From Mogibacterium sp. (GTDB taxonomy: Bacteria > Bacillota > Clostridia > Peptostreptococcales > Anaerovoracaceae): a stretch of 43,933 bases of DNA. The notes below the pieces were generated by a model. That model searched no databases. It saw only the letters and a program-made list of their open reading frames with translations, and was not told where the DNA came from. Location: assembly GCA_017405845.1 (NCBI GenBank), contig JAFQZQ010000001.1:1-43933 (forward strand). Reading direction: 5' to 3'. The translations under genes and the position numbers were made by a program. Position 1 is the first letter of the stretch, and each line of letters opens with the position of its first letter. Below are positions 32,461 through 41,126 of this stretch, piece after piece.

Positions 32461-34668
32461 TTATCTCGGCCTGAATACCTTGATAACACCATCCACCTGT
32501 CTGAGTGCTGTCAGCAGCCTCTGTATCTGGTGCATGTCTGTGATCTCTACGGTAAGAAGCGTATTGGTCGTACCCGGCTCACCAGGTGTAAGGTTAAGAC
32601 CAACTACTTCCAGGTCGTAATCATCGCAAACTTTTGATATATCTTTGAACAAGCCTTTTCTTTCTTCAGAAACGACCTGAATGTCTGCGTAATATTTTCT
32701 GCTTTCGCTTGGTGAATCCCAATCCACCTCTATCAGCCTGCCACGGTCCTCTTCTCTGATGTTGCGGATATTTGCGCAGTCCGTTCTGTGGACCGTGATG
32801 CCCTTTCCTTTCGAGATGTATCCGATGATAGGATCTCCCGGTACAGGGTTGCAGCAGGTTGCCCGCCTTATAAGCAGGTTGTCGGCACCTTTTACGATGA
32901 TGCCGTTTTCAGATTGTCCTGATGACCTGTTTGTGTTTGCAGGTTTCTTTTTGACTTCGATGTTTTCCTGCTCTTTTTCTTTGGTCTGATTATCAGCTTC
33001 GTAGTATTCGATCAGCTTCTGACCAAGCTTGGAAACGGTACTTCCGCCTCTTGATATCTGCAGGAAGAGCTCGTTTACATTTGAGCAGTTGAAGTCCTTT
33101 GCGGCTTTCAGAATGTATGCATTCTTAGTTACCAGTGAAGGGTCGTAGCCCTTCTTTTTGATATAGTTGTTTATATTTGTGCGGCCCTTGCTGACATCGG
33201 AGTCCTTGTCAGCTTTCCGCAGCCAGTTTCGGATCTTGTTCTTTGCGCCCGAGGTTTTACATTTCTTGAGCCATTCAACGCTTGGCCCGGATGAGTTCGC
33301 AGATGTTACGATCTCAACGATATCACCGTTCTGGAGAGGATGGTCGATGGTGACCATCTTACCGTTTACCTTTGCTCCTACGCATCTTATACCTACATCA
33401 GTGTGGATCTTAAACGCAAAGTCGAGAGGCGTGCTCTCTGCAGGGAGTTCCATAACATCTCCGCCAGGTGTAAATACGAATACCTGGTTATCAAACAGGT
33501 CGACTTTTACGGTATTAAGGAATTCTACCGAGTCATCGGCCTCCGTCTGCAGTTCGAGAGCCTGTCTGAGCCATGCCAGCTTCTGCTCACTGTCATCTAC
33601 AGCGCCTGATACCTTGCCTTCTTTGTATTTCCAATGTGCTGCGATACCGTACTCAGCTATACGATGCATCTCGTATGTTCTGATCTGAATCTCGAAAGGT
33701 TCTCCGTTATCTCCGAGTACCGTAGTATGTATCGACTGATACATGTTAGGTTTCGGCATCGCTATATAGTCTTTGAATCTTCCCGGAATAGGCTTCCATC
33801 TGTTATGGACCAGTCCAAGCGCCGCATAGCAGTCCTTAACACTTGATACCAGAATTCTGACAGCCAGTATATCGAATATCTCATCGATCTGCTTCTGCTG
33901 TACTATCATCTTGCGGTAAATGCTGTACAGATGCTTGGATCTGCCTTTTACATCATGCTGGATGTCGGCTTCATCGAGAAGACCTGAGATGGTGCTGGTG
34001 AGCACTTTGAGGTTTCTGGCGTATTCATATTTTCTGCGATCAACAGCTGCAACCAGCTTTTTATACTCGAGCGGATGCAGGTATTTAAGCGCAAGATCTT
34101 CAAGTTCAAACTTTATACTGAAGATTCCGAGCCTTCCCGCCAGCGGGGCGTAAATCTCAAGGGTTTCCATAGCCTTGATAGTACGCTTCTCAGTTGGCAT
34201 GTACTCGAGAGTCCTCATGTTATGGAGTCTGTCCGCTAACTTGACGATAAGTACTCTTATGTCTTTTGACATGGCGAGGAACATCTTCCTGAAGTTCTCC
34301 GCCTGAGCCGCTTCGTTTGAATCATAGCTGATGTTAGTGAGCTTGGTTACGCCTTCAACCAGATCGGCAATCTTTTCATCAAAGTCTGCTACCATCTGAT
34401 CTCTCGTATAACCGGTATCTTCAATTGCATCGTGCAGAAGACCGGCAATGACCGTCTCGTTATCCATGCCAAACTGAGCCAGTATCTTAGCAACAGCTAC
34501 CGGATGGATGATATAAGGTTCTCCGCTCTTACGAAATTGCCCGTCGTGTAATTTACGGGCAATCTCGTATGCTTTGATAATGACCGAATCATCATATTTA
34601 GGATTGATCTCAGTCATTTCCCCTATGAACTTTTCAGTTGACAGATCGATTACTTTTGGTGCGGCCAT
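32461..34668 (-). CDS. relA: Bifunctional (p)ppGpp synthetase/hydrolase Rel
   Basis: A 735-residue long RSH protein. The HD hydrolase domain keeps HDAIEDT (about 81-87) and ADRLHNMRTL. The synthetase domain has GRSKHLYSIYRKM, DILAVRILV and PGRFKDYIAMPKPNMYQSIHT. TGS (about 395-455), a conserved-cysteine region with CCNPVPGDPIIGY and an ACT domain at the C-terminus complete the usual order. With the HD histidine and aspartate intact it should both make and degrade (p)ppGpp, as Rel of Bacillota does. AGGAG is five bases before the ATG. Confidence 0.95.
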   Translation of the reverse strand: MAAPKVIDLSTEKFIGEMTEINPKYDDSVIIKAYEIARKLHDGQFRKSGEPYIIHPVAVAKILAQFGMDNETVIAGLLHDAIEDTGYTRDQMVADFDEKIADLVEGVTKLTNISYDSNEAAQAENFRKMFLAMSKDIRVLIVKLADRLHNMRTLEYMPTEKRTIKAMETLEIYAPLAGRLGIFSIKFELEDLALKYLHPLEYKKLVAAVDRRKYEYARNLKVLTSTISGLLDEADIQHDVKGRSKHLYSIYRKMIVQQKQIDEIFDILAVRILVSSVKDCYAALGLVHNRWKPIPGRFKDYIAMPKPNMYQSIHTTVLGDNGEPFEIQIRTYEMHRIAEYGIAAHWKYKEGKVSGAVDDSEQKLAWLRQALELQTEADDSVEFLNTVKVDLFDNQVFVFTPGGDVMELPAESTPLDFAFKIHTDVGIRCVGAKVNGKMVTIDHPLQNGDIVEIVTSANSSGPSVEWLKKCKTSGAKNKIRNWLRKADKDSDVSKGRTNINNYIKKKGYDPSLVTKNAYILKAAKDFNCSNVNELFLQISRGGSTVSKLGQKLIEYYEADNQTKEKEQENIEVKKKPANTNRSSGQSENGIIVKGADNLLIRRATCCNPVPGDPIIGYISKGKGITVHRTDCANIRNIREEDRGRLIEVDWDSPSESRKYYADIQVVSEERKGLFKDISKVCDDYDLEVVGLNLTPGEPGTTNTLLTVEITDMHQIQRLLTALRQVDGVIKVFRPR

Positions 34669-34699
34669 TCCGTCTCCTGATACGATAAGCGGTATTTAA

Positions 34700-36982
34700 T
34701 TAGAGTCTTATTCCTTCGTCGTCTCTTCTTTTAGCTGATTTCTTTCTCTGCTTATCAGCCTTTGCCTTGTTGTCTTCGTACTTGGATATTCCCTCTTTCT
34801 TTGTCAGCTCATAGAATATCGGGCTGCAGAGGAATATCGATGAATATGTACCTGTGAATACACCGATCATCAGCGGGATAAGGAACGATCTGAGTTCCGA
34901 TGATGCCATGATGAACAGCGGGATCATAACGAGCAGTGTTGTGAGCGATGTCATGAGAGATCTTGACAGCGTCTGGTTGATGCTCGTATCGATGAGCTGT
35001 ACGCCCTGTTTGCGCTTGAAGAATTTTGAGTTCTCTCTGATACGGTCGAATACTACGATTGTATCGTTGATCGAGTAACCTACTACTGTGAGGATACCTG
35101 CGATGAACGGGTTGTTGATCGTTACGTGGAAAATCGCGTAGAACGAAAGCGCAACGAGTACGTCGTGTGCAAGTCCTGCAACAGCTGCAAGACCGTACTG
35201 CCAGTTCTTGAATCTGAATCTGATGTAGATCAGCATGCACAGTGCAGCAAGCAGTATAGCCTTTGTAGCATTTGCTCTGAGGTCTTTTCCTACTGTTGGT
35301 CCGAACTCTTCTGACGCTAGAATGTCTTCGTCTTTGATTCCGTACTTTTCAGCGATAGTGTCGATTACCTTTGTACGGTCATCGGCCTTGAGGTCCTTGA
35401 TTGTTCTGATAACGATCTGTGTATTGCCTTCGCCTGCATATACGATAGTCGGATCGAGCTCGTAATCGGCAATAGTAGCTTTAACTTCGTCGAGGTCTAC
35501 CTTCTCACCCATCTCAAGCTGCATCATTGTACCGCCTGTAAAGTCGATACCATAGTTGAAGCCCCTGAATGCGAATGCTGCGACTCCGAGGAGAATCACT
35601 GCAAGGCTGAGTGCATAGAATTTCTTTCTGTTCTCGATGAACTTGATGTTGAAGTTCCAGCTGAATTTAGGTGTACCGTCTTCCTTCATTCCAAACAGAG
35701 CGTTTGTTCCGAGCTTTTCGTTGTCTGCAAGCAGATTAACGAAGAGCTGAGTGATGAATACAGCTGTGATTACGGATACAACAGTACCGATCATCAGTGT
35801 AAGTGCGAAGCCCTTAACCGAAGTGGTTCCGAACATGTAGAGCACGAATGCCGCTACAAGAGTTGTTGTCTGCGCGTCTACAACCGTTGAGAGCGCTGCA
35901 CGGTATCCCATGTCTACCGCAACTCTTACAGACTTGCCCTTCTGGATCTCTTCTCTGATTCTGGTAAAGATGATTACGTTGGAGTCAACGGCCATACCTA
36001 TTGACAGGATGATACCTGCGATACCAGGGAGTGTGAGAACGGATCCCATTCCTACCATGATCCAAAGCACGAACTGTATGTAGAGCAGAAGTGCAAGGTC
36101 AGCGATTACACCAAGTATTCCGTAAGCAAGTACCATGATGATAAGTACGAGTCCGAGACCGATTGCTCCGGCCTTTACGGAAAGCTGCAGAGCGTTTGCT
36201 CCGATGGTAGCTGTCTGAACTGATGAATTGATTTCTTCGAGATTAGCAGGAAGAGCACCGCCTCTGATGAGTGCGGAGAGCTGGGATGCTTCTGTCTCAC
36301 TGAATCCGCCGGATCTTGTAATCTCGCATGTTCTTGAATTGATCTTTTCGTGAACGAGAGGTGCGGATATTACCTCATCGTCGAGTGCGATAACGATGGC
36401 TGTCTTGTCAACAAGGTTGCCTTCCTCATCGGTCATTGTAGGTGTAACTTCGCCCTTATAAGCTTTTCCTGTAGCTTCGGCAAAGGCATTGCTTCCCTCA
36501 TTTGTAAAATCTATGGTGATCTTATAACCGCCATTTTCCGTGTCATTAGCCATCTGCGAGTCGCTTACGCCATCACCTGTGAGAGCGAGGGATCCGTCTG
36601 CAAGGAAGAACTGCAGCTGAGCTGTACGACCGATCTGGTCGATAGCTTCCTGTGCGTTCTCAACGCCCGGCATTTCAACTCTGATACGGTTGGTGCCTTC
36701 GATGGAAACCTGAGCTTCACTGATACCCATTGCGTTAACACGGTTCTCGAGTACGCTCTTTGTCTGATTCATGATGCCGGCAAGTTCTGTACCCGTCTCA
36801 GGGGTGTCAGCTTCGAGAAGTACATAGACACCTCCGTTGATATCGAGTCCGTACTTTAGCTGCTTGCCGAGGTTACCGAATTTGCTGCCAAGGCCTGTGA
36901 ACGAAATCACCCATGATGCGATGAGCAACACTACGATCAATACCGCAAATACTTTTCTTCTACCTGTTTTCTTTGATTTCAT
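34700..36982 (-). CDS. secDF: Protein translocase subunit SecDF (fused)
   Basis: A SecD-SecF fusion of about 760 residues with 12 predicted membrane segments. After one N-terminal segment comes YGLDINGGVYVLLEAD, the D1 motif, and a large outer domain to about 240. SecD segments IGLGLVLIIMVLAYG to TQLFVNLLA follow. The SecF half starts near 450 (GIDFTGGTMMQLE) and has VGYSINDTIVVFDRIREN. It uses the proton or sodium gradient to pull exported proteins across. I use the ATG at 36982 with AGGAG just upstream rather than an in-frame TTG at 37021. It has its own strong promoter and is separated from yajC by a terminator. Confidence 0.95.
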   Translation of the reverse strand: MKSKKTGRRKVFAVLIVVLLIASWVISFTGLGSKFGNLGKQLKYGLDINGGVYVLLEADTPETGTELAGIMNQTKSVLENRVNAMGISEAQVSIEGTNRIRVEMPGVENAQEAIDQIGRTAQLQFFLADGSLALTGDGVSDSQMANDTENGGYKITIDFTNEGSNAFAEATGKAYKGEVTPTMTDEEGNLVDKTAIVIALDDEVISAPLVHEKINSRTCEITRSGGFSETEASQLSALIRGGALPANLEEINSSVQTATIGANALQLSVKAGAIGLGLVLIIMVLAYGILGVIADLALLLYIQFVLWIMVGMGSVLTLPGIAGIILSIGMAVDSNVIIFTRIREEIQKGKSVRVAVDMGYRAALSTVVDAQTTTLVAAFVLYMFGTTSVKGFALTLMIGTVVSVITAVFITQLFVNLLADNEKLGTNALFGMKEDGTPKFSWNFNIKFIENRKKFYALSLAVILLGVAAFAFRGFNYGIDFTGGTMMQLEMGEKVDLDEVKATIADYELDPTIVYAGEGNTQIVIRTIKDLKADDRTKVIDTIAEKYGIKDEDILASEEFGPTVGKDLRANATKAILLAALCMLIYIRFRFKNWQYGLAAVAGLAHDVLVALSFYAIFHVTINNPFIAGILTVVGYSINDTIVVFDRIRENSKFFKRKQGVQLIDTSINQTLSRSLMTSLTTLLVMIPLFIMASSELRSFLIPLMIGVFTGTYSSIFLCSPIFYELTKKEGISKYEDNKAKADKQRKKSAKRRDDEGIRL

Positions 36983-37059
36983 AACTCCTAAATACCTTTC
37001 AATTATTTGCCGTATTTTCAAAAAAGCGCAAAATACGACATTAAATAATTATTCAATCT

Positions 37060-37088
37060 ATTGTACTCGCTTAAGCTTTATTTTTCAA
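37060..37088 (-). promoter_or_regulatory. Sigma-A promoter of secDF
   Basis: On the minus strand TTGAAA (37083-37088), a 17-base spacer and TACAAT (37060-37065) give near-consensus boxes. Transcription would start near 37053, about 70 bases before the secDF ATG at 36982. It lies just downstream of the yajC terminator. Confidence 0.8.
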
Positions 37089-37090
37089 TG

Positions 37091-37123
37091 AAAAAAGCAC
37101 ATCCGAAGCGCTTTCGGATGTAC
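37091..37123 (-). terminator. Rho-independent terminator after yajC
   Basis: On the minus strand an 11-bp stem (GTACATCCGAA with TTCGGATGTGC, one mismatch) and a five-base loop are followed by six Ts. It ends 24 bases after the yajC stop and lies immediately upstream of the secDF promoter. Confidence 0.88.
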
Positions 37124-37147
37124 TTATTTCAGTTCTTTTTATGATTA

Positions 37148-37543
37148 TTATTCAGCATCATCAGATTTTCTGCTGAGCTTTTTAGGAGTGACCTTTTTGT
37201 CCCTTGAAGGAGCTTTCTCCTCCTCTGCTTCTTTCACTTCCTTAGCAGCTGGCTTTGCAGCAGCATTAGGATCCTTTGCACTGACACTGGCGATTGCAGA
37301 CTTGAGGAACTCAATCTTGTTCTTTCCGGCCGATGTCGAAACGATGACCGATTTCTCGTTGATCTTCTCTACCTTGCCTACGATGCCGCCGATAGTGATG
37401 ACTTCATCTCCGACTCTGAGAGAATCTCTCATTTCCTTGTCAGCTTTTTCTTTCTTCTTCTGAGGTCTGATCATCATGAAATAAATCATTGCGATCAGGA
37501 GTACCATCAACACTAAACTGAATGCAGGACTGCTTGGATTCAT
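37148..37543 (-). CDS. yajC: Preprotein translocase accessory subunit YajC
   Basis: A 131-residue YajC. One membrane segment at about 7-24 ends in the conserved MIRPQKKKEK. Then come RDSLRVGDEVITIGGIVGKV and the rest of the soluble domain. A lysine/glutamate-rich tail (about 95-131) is longer than in E. coli YajC (110 residues in total). YajC associates with SecDF in the membrane. AGGAGG lies five bases before the ATG. It follows tRNA-Leu(CAA) by 30 bases without a terminator, so it is probably transcribed from the tRNA promoter. Confidence 0.93.
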   Translation of the reverse strand: MNPSSPAFSLVLMVLLIAMIYFMMIRPQKKKEKADKEMRDSLRVGDEVITIGGIVGKVEKINEKSVIVSTSAGKNKIEFLKSAIASVSAKDPNAAAKPAAKEVKEAEEEKAPSRDKKVTPKKLSRKSDDAE

Positions 37544-37573
37544 AATACCCTCCTAAATTTGAACTCTATTTAA

Positions 37574-37660
37574 TGGTGCCGGCGGTGGGGGTCGAACCCA
37601 CACGATATCACTATCACGGGATTTTGAATCCCGCGCGTCTGCCAATTCCGCCACGCCGGC
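37574..37660 (-). tRNA. tRNA-Leu (CAA)
   Basis: An 87-base class II tRNA. The acceptor GCCGGCG pairs with CGCCGGC, discriminator A and encoded CCA follow. The D-arm is GCGGAATTGGCAGACGC, as in leucine tRNAs. The anticodon stem CGGGA/TCCCG holds the loop TTCAAAA with anticodon CAA, reading UUG. A long variable arm follows, then GGTTCGACC for the T-arm. Confidence 0.95.
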
Positions 37661-37684
37661 TTTCGGCAATTTTGGCTAAAAAAA

Positions 37685-37769
37685 TGGTGTGGATGACTGG
37701 ACTCGAACCAGCACGGTTTAACCCACATGGCCCTCAACCATGCGCGTCTACCAATTCCGCCACATCCAC
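37685..37769 (-). tRNA. tRNA-Leu (GAG)
   Basis: An 85-base class II tRNA. Acceptor GTGGATG pairs with CATCCAC; discriminator A and encoded CCA are present. The leucine-type D-arm GCGGAATTGGTAGACGC is seen. Anticodon stem CATGG/CCATG holds TTGAGGG with anticodon GAG, reading CUU/CUC. The long variable arm and T-arm GGTTCGAGTCC follow. It starts 13 bases downstream of a TATAAT box. Confidence 0.95.
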
Positions 37770-37782
37770 ACGGCACTTATGG

Positions 37783-37811
37783 ATTATAAACACCTTTAAC
37801 TTATTTTGCAA
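37783..37811 (-). promoter_or_regulatory. Promoter of the tRNA-Leu/yajC unit
   Basis: On the minus strand TTGCAA (37806-37811), 17 bases, and perfect TATAAT (37783-37788). The start would be about six bases before tRNA-Leu(GAG), a typical short tRNA leader. It lies in the 70-base gap between coaE and the tRNAs. Confidence 0.85.
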
Positions 37812-37839
37812 GGCTAAAATCAAAGTTTTTTGAAAAATT

Positions 37840-38433
37840 TTATAACTCATAAGTTTTCAATGCCAAATCGACTGATTCCATGAGCTCATCAAGCGATCCG
37901 TTGTTGTAAATTACATAGTCGGCGCGTTCCACTTTCTTTTCCTCACCGTCCTGTGAATCCATAATAAGATCGATAATGGCTGCATCGATTCCGTCTCTTG
38001 CCATCACACGAGCCTTACGTATATCGTAGTCTGCGGTAACAACCCATACGGCATCGTAATCGCCCTCGCTGCCAGTTTCAAATAACAGAGGTATGTCAAA
38101 GAACAGAGCCTTATCGTTGCTTGCTTCCCTCTCCCTCTTTATGGCTTCGATGTCTTCGAGCACTACCTTAGTAGTTCCTTCTTCAAGGACCGACTTCTTT
38201 CTTGGATCTTTGAATACAAGGTCCCTCATCTTTGCACGGTCAAGGCTGCCGTCCTCAAGTATGAACTCCGGCCCGAAGTGTTCACGGATATATGGAATTG
38301 CCTTGCCTCCGGCAGAAGTCATTTCACGCGACATTTTGTCGGCATCAACAACAGTGAAGCCTTTACTGATAAGATAATTCGTTACCTGCGTTTTACCGGA
38401 TCCAATACCGCCGGTTACAGCTATAGTGATCAT
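37840..38433 (-). CDS. coaE: Dephospho-CoA kinase
   Basis: A 197-residue CoaE. The P-loop GGIGSGKT is at residues 8-15, followed by VVDADKMSREM (substrate-binding DAD), FDIPLLFETG and the lid region near 130-150. It phosphorylates dephospho-CoA to CoA, the last step of CoA synthesis. It follows polA by 15 bases, and polA-coaE adjacency is widespread in Bacillota. A pantothenate symporter gene lies 4.5 kb upstream on the same strand, so the start and end of the CoA pathway are both represented here. Confidence 0.95.
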   Translation of the reverse strand: MITIAVTGGIGSGKTQVTNYLISKGFTVVDADKMSREMTSAGGKAIPYIREHFGPEFILEDGSLDRAKMRDLVFKDPRKKSVLEEGTTKVVLEDIEAIKREREASNDKALFFDIPLLFETGSEGDYDAVWVVTADYDIRKARVMARDGIDAAIIDLIMDSQDGEEKKVERADYVIYNNGSLDELMESVDLALKTYEL

Positions 38434-38448
38434 ATCGATCCTCCGTTA

Positions 38449-41112
38449 TTATTTAAGTTCGTACCAGGTTTTGCCAGTATGTATATCGCAGACCAGATCA
38501 ACTGCAAAATCAGCTGCGCTCATCATGCAGTTCTCAAGTATATCCTTCACTTCGTCTGCTTCTCTCTCAGGTCCCTCTACTATCAGTTCGTCGTGGATCT
38601 GGAGTATGAGCTTTGACTCAAGTCCCCTTCTGCGGAGCTCTGACGACACAGAATTCATTGCAATCTTAATTATATCAGCTGCTGTACCTTGAATAGGGGT
38701 ATTCATTGCAAGTCTTTTTGCGAGTTCGCGCTCCATGAATTTGCGTGAAGCGAATTCAGGCAGTTTGCGAACACGGCCGAAGTGCGTCCTGACCTCGCGT
38801 GTTTCTTCACCTGTCTCTATCTGCTTATCAAGGTATTCTTTTACAGCTGTATGTTTTGCGAAATACTCGTTGATATACCTTTGAGCATCACTTCTTGTTA
38901 TATTAAGGCTTTCACCAAGGCCGAAGCCGCTCATACCGTAAACTACACCAAAGTTAACAGCCTTAGCTCTTGTTCTGTCGAGAGCAGTTACTTCTTCTTC
39001 AGGTATATCAAAAACTCTGGAAGCTGTCGCTCTGTGGATATCCTTACCCGCGCGGAAATCTGCTATCAGGGATTCATCTCCGCTGAGTGCGGCAAGAATG
39101 CGCAGCTCTATCTGGGAATAATCAGATCCGGTGAATAAATCCCCGCTTTCAGTAACAAACGCCTTTCTGATCAGCCTGCCGTAATCATCACGGATCGGTA
39201 TATTCTGCAGGTTAGGTTCTGTGCAGCTTAATCTTCCGGTAGCAGCGACAGTCTGCATGAAATGAGGTCTTACCCTGCCGTCTTCTCCAATCAGCGGAAG
39301 CAAACCATCAACGTAAGTACTCTTTAGTTTAGCGACCTTCCTATAGGCTAATACATCTGCAACTATCTTGTGATCGTCCTTAAGCTTATCGAGGATGTCA
39401 GCAGCGGTCGAATACGATCCGCTCTTGTTTTTACCCGGCTTAGGATATGGTATCTGCATGTTTTCAAACAGAATTACTCCAAGCTGCTTAGGCGAGTTGA
39501 TATTGAATGTGCAGCCCGCCTCAGCAAATATTTCACTTTCGAGTTTATCAATGTTTTCAGCCAGCTCGTCACCGATTTCCGTCAGAATCGAAGGCTCGCA
39601 TTTGATGCCCTCAAGTTCCATACGCGCAAGAGTCAATACAAGAGGCATTTCGCACTCATCGAATAGTTTTTTAAGGCCATTCTCATCGAGAGACTTCTCC
39701 TGTGCAGGCCTTACCTTCGATACATAGAAAGCTCTTTTCAACAGCCTTTCCGGATCAGCCTCAAGAGAATTGTATGATATGTCATCAGCTAAAATATCAG
39801 CTTCGGATTCCTTTGATGCATATCCTGCGTACCTCAGGAGCATCTTATCGAGAGTATACTTCTGCCTGTTAGCATCAAGCAGGTATTCGGCAATCATGAC
39901 ATCATAATGCGGGTCAAGTTCGGAATCCGATTTGGCAAGCATTGAGTAGAGAATGCGCTTAAGTCCGCAGCCGCACAGCTTATATGCCTTTTCGGCAATC
40001 TGACTGGTAACGATGGCTTCATCCATCGGTGTCAGTTCTTTAACACATGCAATGTTCTTATCTGCGCTGTAAAGACATATAAATCTGATTTCAGGCTCAG
40101 AAATATGATTTGCATCAGCAGAAGCTTCGATATATACCTCACTGCCTTCTTTAATGTCACTAAGAAAGCTTTCAAGGTCGGTACGTTTTACTGCTGCGAA
40201 TTCCTCATCGAAATCTGCTGACGAAACTTCTGCTGCGCCAGCACTTCCGCTCATTCCGGCATGCAGCTTTTTGATAAATGAGTTGAATTCCAGTTCAGTA
40301 TAGATAGCGATAAGCTTTTCCATATCCGGGCCGGTCAGCTCAAGGTCTTTCCACTCGAATTCTACAGGAGCCTGCGTGTTGATGGTTGCAAGCCACTTTG
40401 ACATGCGTGCAACTTCGATATTGTCACGAAGCTTCTCACCCATCTTGCCCTTGATTTCATCCGCATGATCAATCAGGTTTTCAAGGCTGCCATACTCTTC
40501 GAGAAGAGCTATGCCCTTCTTCTCTCCTATGCCGGGTACTCCCGGAATGTTATCAGAGCTGTCACCCATAAGCCCCTTGAGATCGATGAACTGCTTAGGT
40601 GTAAGATTGTATCTTTCACGCATCGCATCGCTGTCATATAGATCGAATTCGGTCATGCCACGCTTGTTTATAAGCACATTAACATGCGGACCAACAAGCT
40701 GCAGCTCGTCTTTATCGCCCGAAATAACCAGCGTATCCAGTCCATCTGCTTCTGCTCGCGCTGCAACAGTACCGATAATGTCATCCGCCTCGTATTGTGG
40801 GACCTCAAGGACTGCTATATTCATAGCATCAAGAACATCGTGGAGTAAAGGTATCTGCGAAAGCAGTTCAGGCGGTGTTTTAAGCCTGCCTGCCTTATAT
40901 TCCTTGTAGACCTCATGTCTGAAAGTGCCGCCTTTAAGATCGAATGCGACAGCCATATGTGAAGGCTCATAATCGTTTATGATCTTTCCGAGCATATTAA
41001 CAAAGGCAAACACACCTTGAGTGTGAATGCCTTTGGAAGTTACCATTGGTCTCATCGCAAAGTATGCTCTGAAAAGCAGACTGTTGCCGTCAATGAGAAT
41101 TAGTTTTTTCAT
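38449..41112 (-). CDS. polA: DNA polymerase I
   Basis: An 887-residue family A polymerase. The 5'-nuclease domain (about 1-290) has DGNSLLFRAYFAM and GDSSDNIPGVPGIGEKKG. The 3'-5' exonuclease-like domain (about 300-470) lacks the DxE and other acidic residues needed for proofreading, for example VYIEASAD in place of motif I. The polymerase domain has motif A DYSQIELRILAALSGD, motif B RTRAKAVNFGVVYGMSG and motif C QIHDELIVEG. It removes RNA primers and fills gaps in repair. Loss of proofreading is usual in Bacillota PolA. Confidence 0.95.
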   Translation of the reverse strand: MKKLILIDGNSLLFRAYFAMRPMVTSKGIHTQGVFAFVNMLGKIINDYEPSHMAVAFDLKGGTFRHEVYKEYKAGRLKTPPELLSQIPLLHDVLDAMNIAVLEVPQYEADDIIGTVAARAEADGLDTLVISGDKDELQLVGPHVNVLINKRGMTEFDLYDSDAMRERYNLTPKQFIDLKGLMGDSSDNIPGVPGIGEKKGIALLEEYGSLENLIDHADEIKGKMGEKLRDNIEVARMSKWLATINTQAPVEFEWKDLELTGPDMEKLIAIYTELEFNSFIKKLHAGMSGSAGAAEVSSADFDEEFAAVKRTDLESFLSDIKEGSEVYIEASADANHISEPEIRFICLYSADKNIACVKELTPMDEAIVTSQIAEKAYKLCGCGLKRILYSMLAKSDSELDPHYDVMIAEYLLDANRQKYTLDKMLLRYAGYASKESEADILADDISYNSLEADPERLLKRAFYVSKVRPAQEKSLDENGLKKLFDECEMPLVLTLARMELEGIKCEPSILTEIGDELAENIDKLESEIFAEAGCTFNINSPKQLGVILFENMQIPYPKPGKNKSGSYSTAADILDKLKDDHKIVADVLAYRKVAKLKSTYVDGLLPLIGEDGRVRPHFMQTVAATGRLSCTEPNLQNIPIRDDYGRLIRKAFVTESGDLFTGSDYSQIELRILAALSGDESLIADFRAGKDIHRATASRVFDIPEEEVTALDRTRAKAVNFGVVYGMSGFGLGESLNITRSDAQRYINEYFAKHTAVKEYLDKQIETGEETREVRTHFGRVRKLPEFASRKFMERELAKRLAMNTPIQGTAADIIKIAMNSVSSELRRRGLESKLILQIHDELIVEGPEREADEVKDILENCMMSAADFAVDLVCDIHTGKTWYELK

Positions 41113-41126
41113 GCTTTTTCTCCGGT

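Noticed and set aside
36983..37021. TTG at 37021 as the secDF start
   Set aside because: No ribosome binding site precedes it, while the ATG at 36982 has AGGAG upstream and gives the normal basic N-terminus before the first membrane segment.
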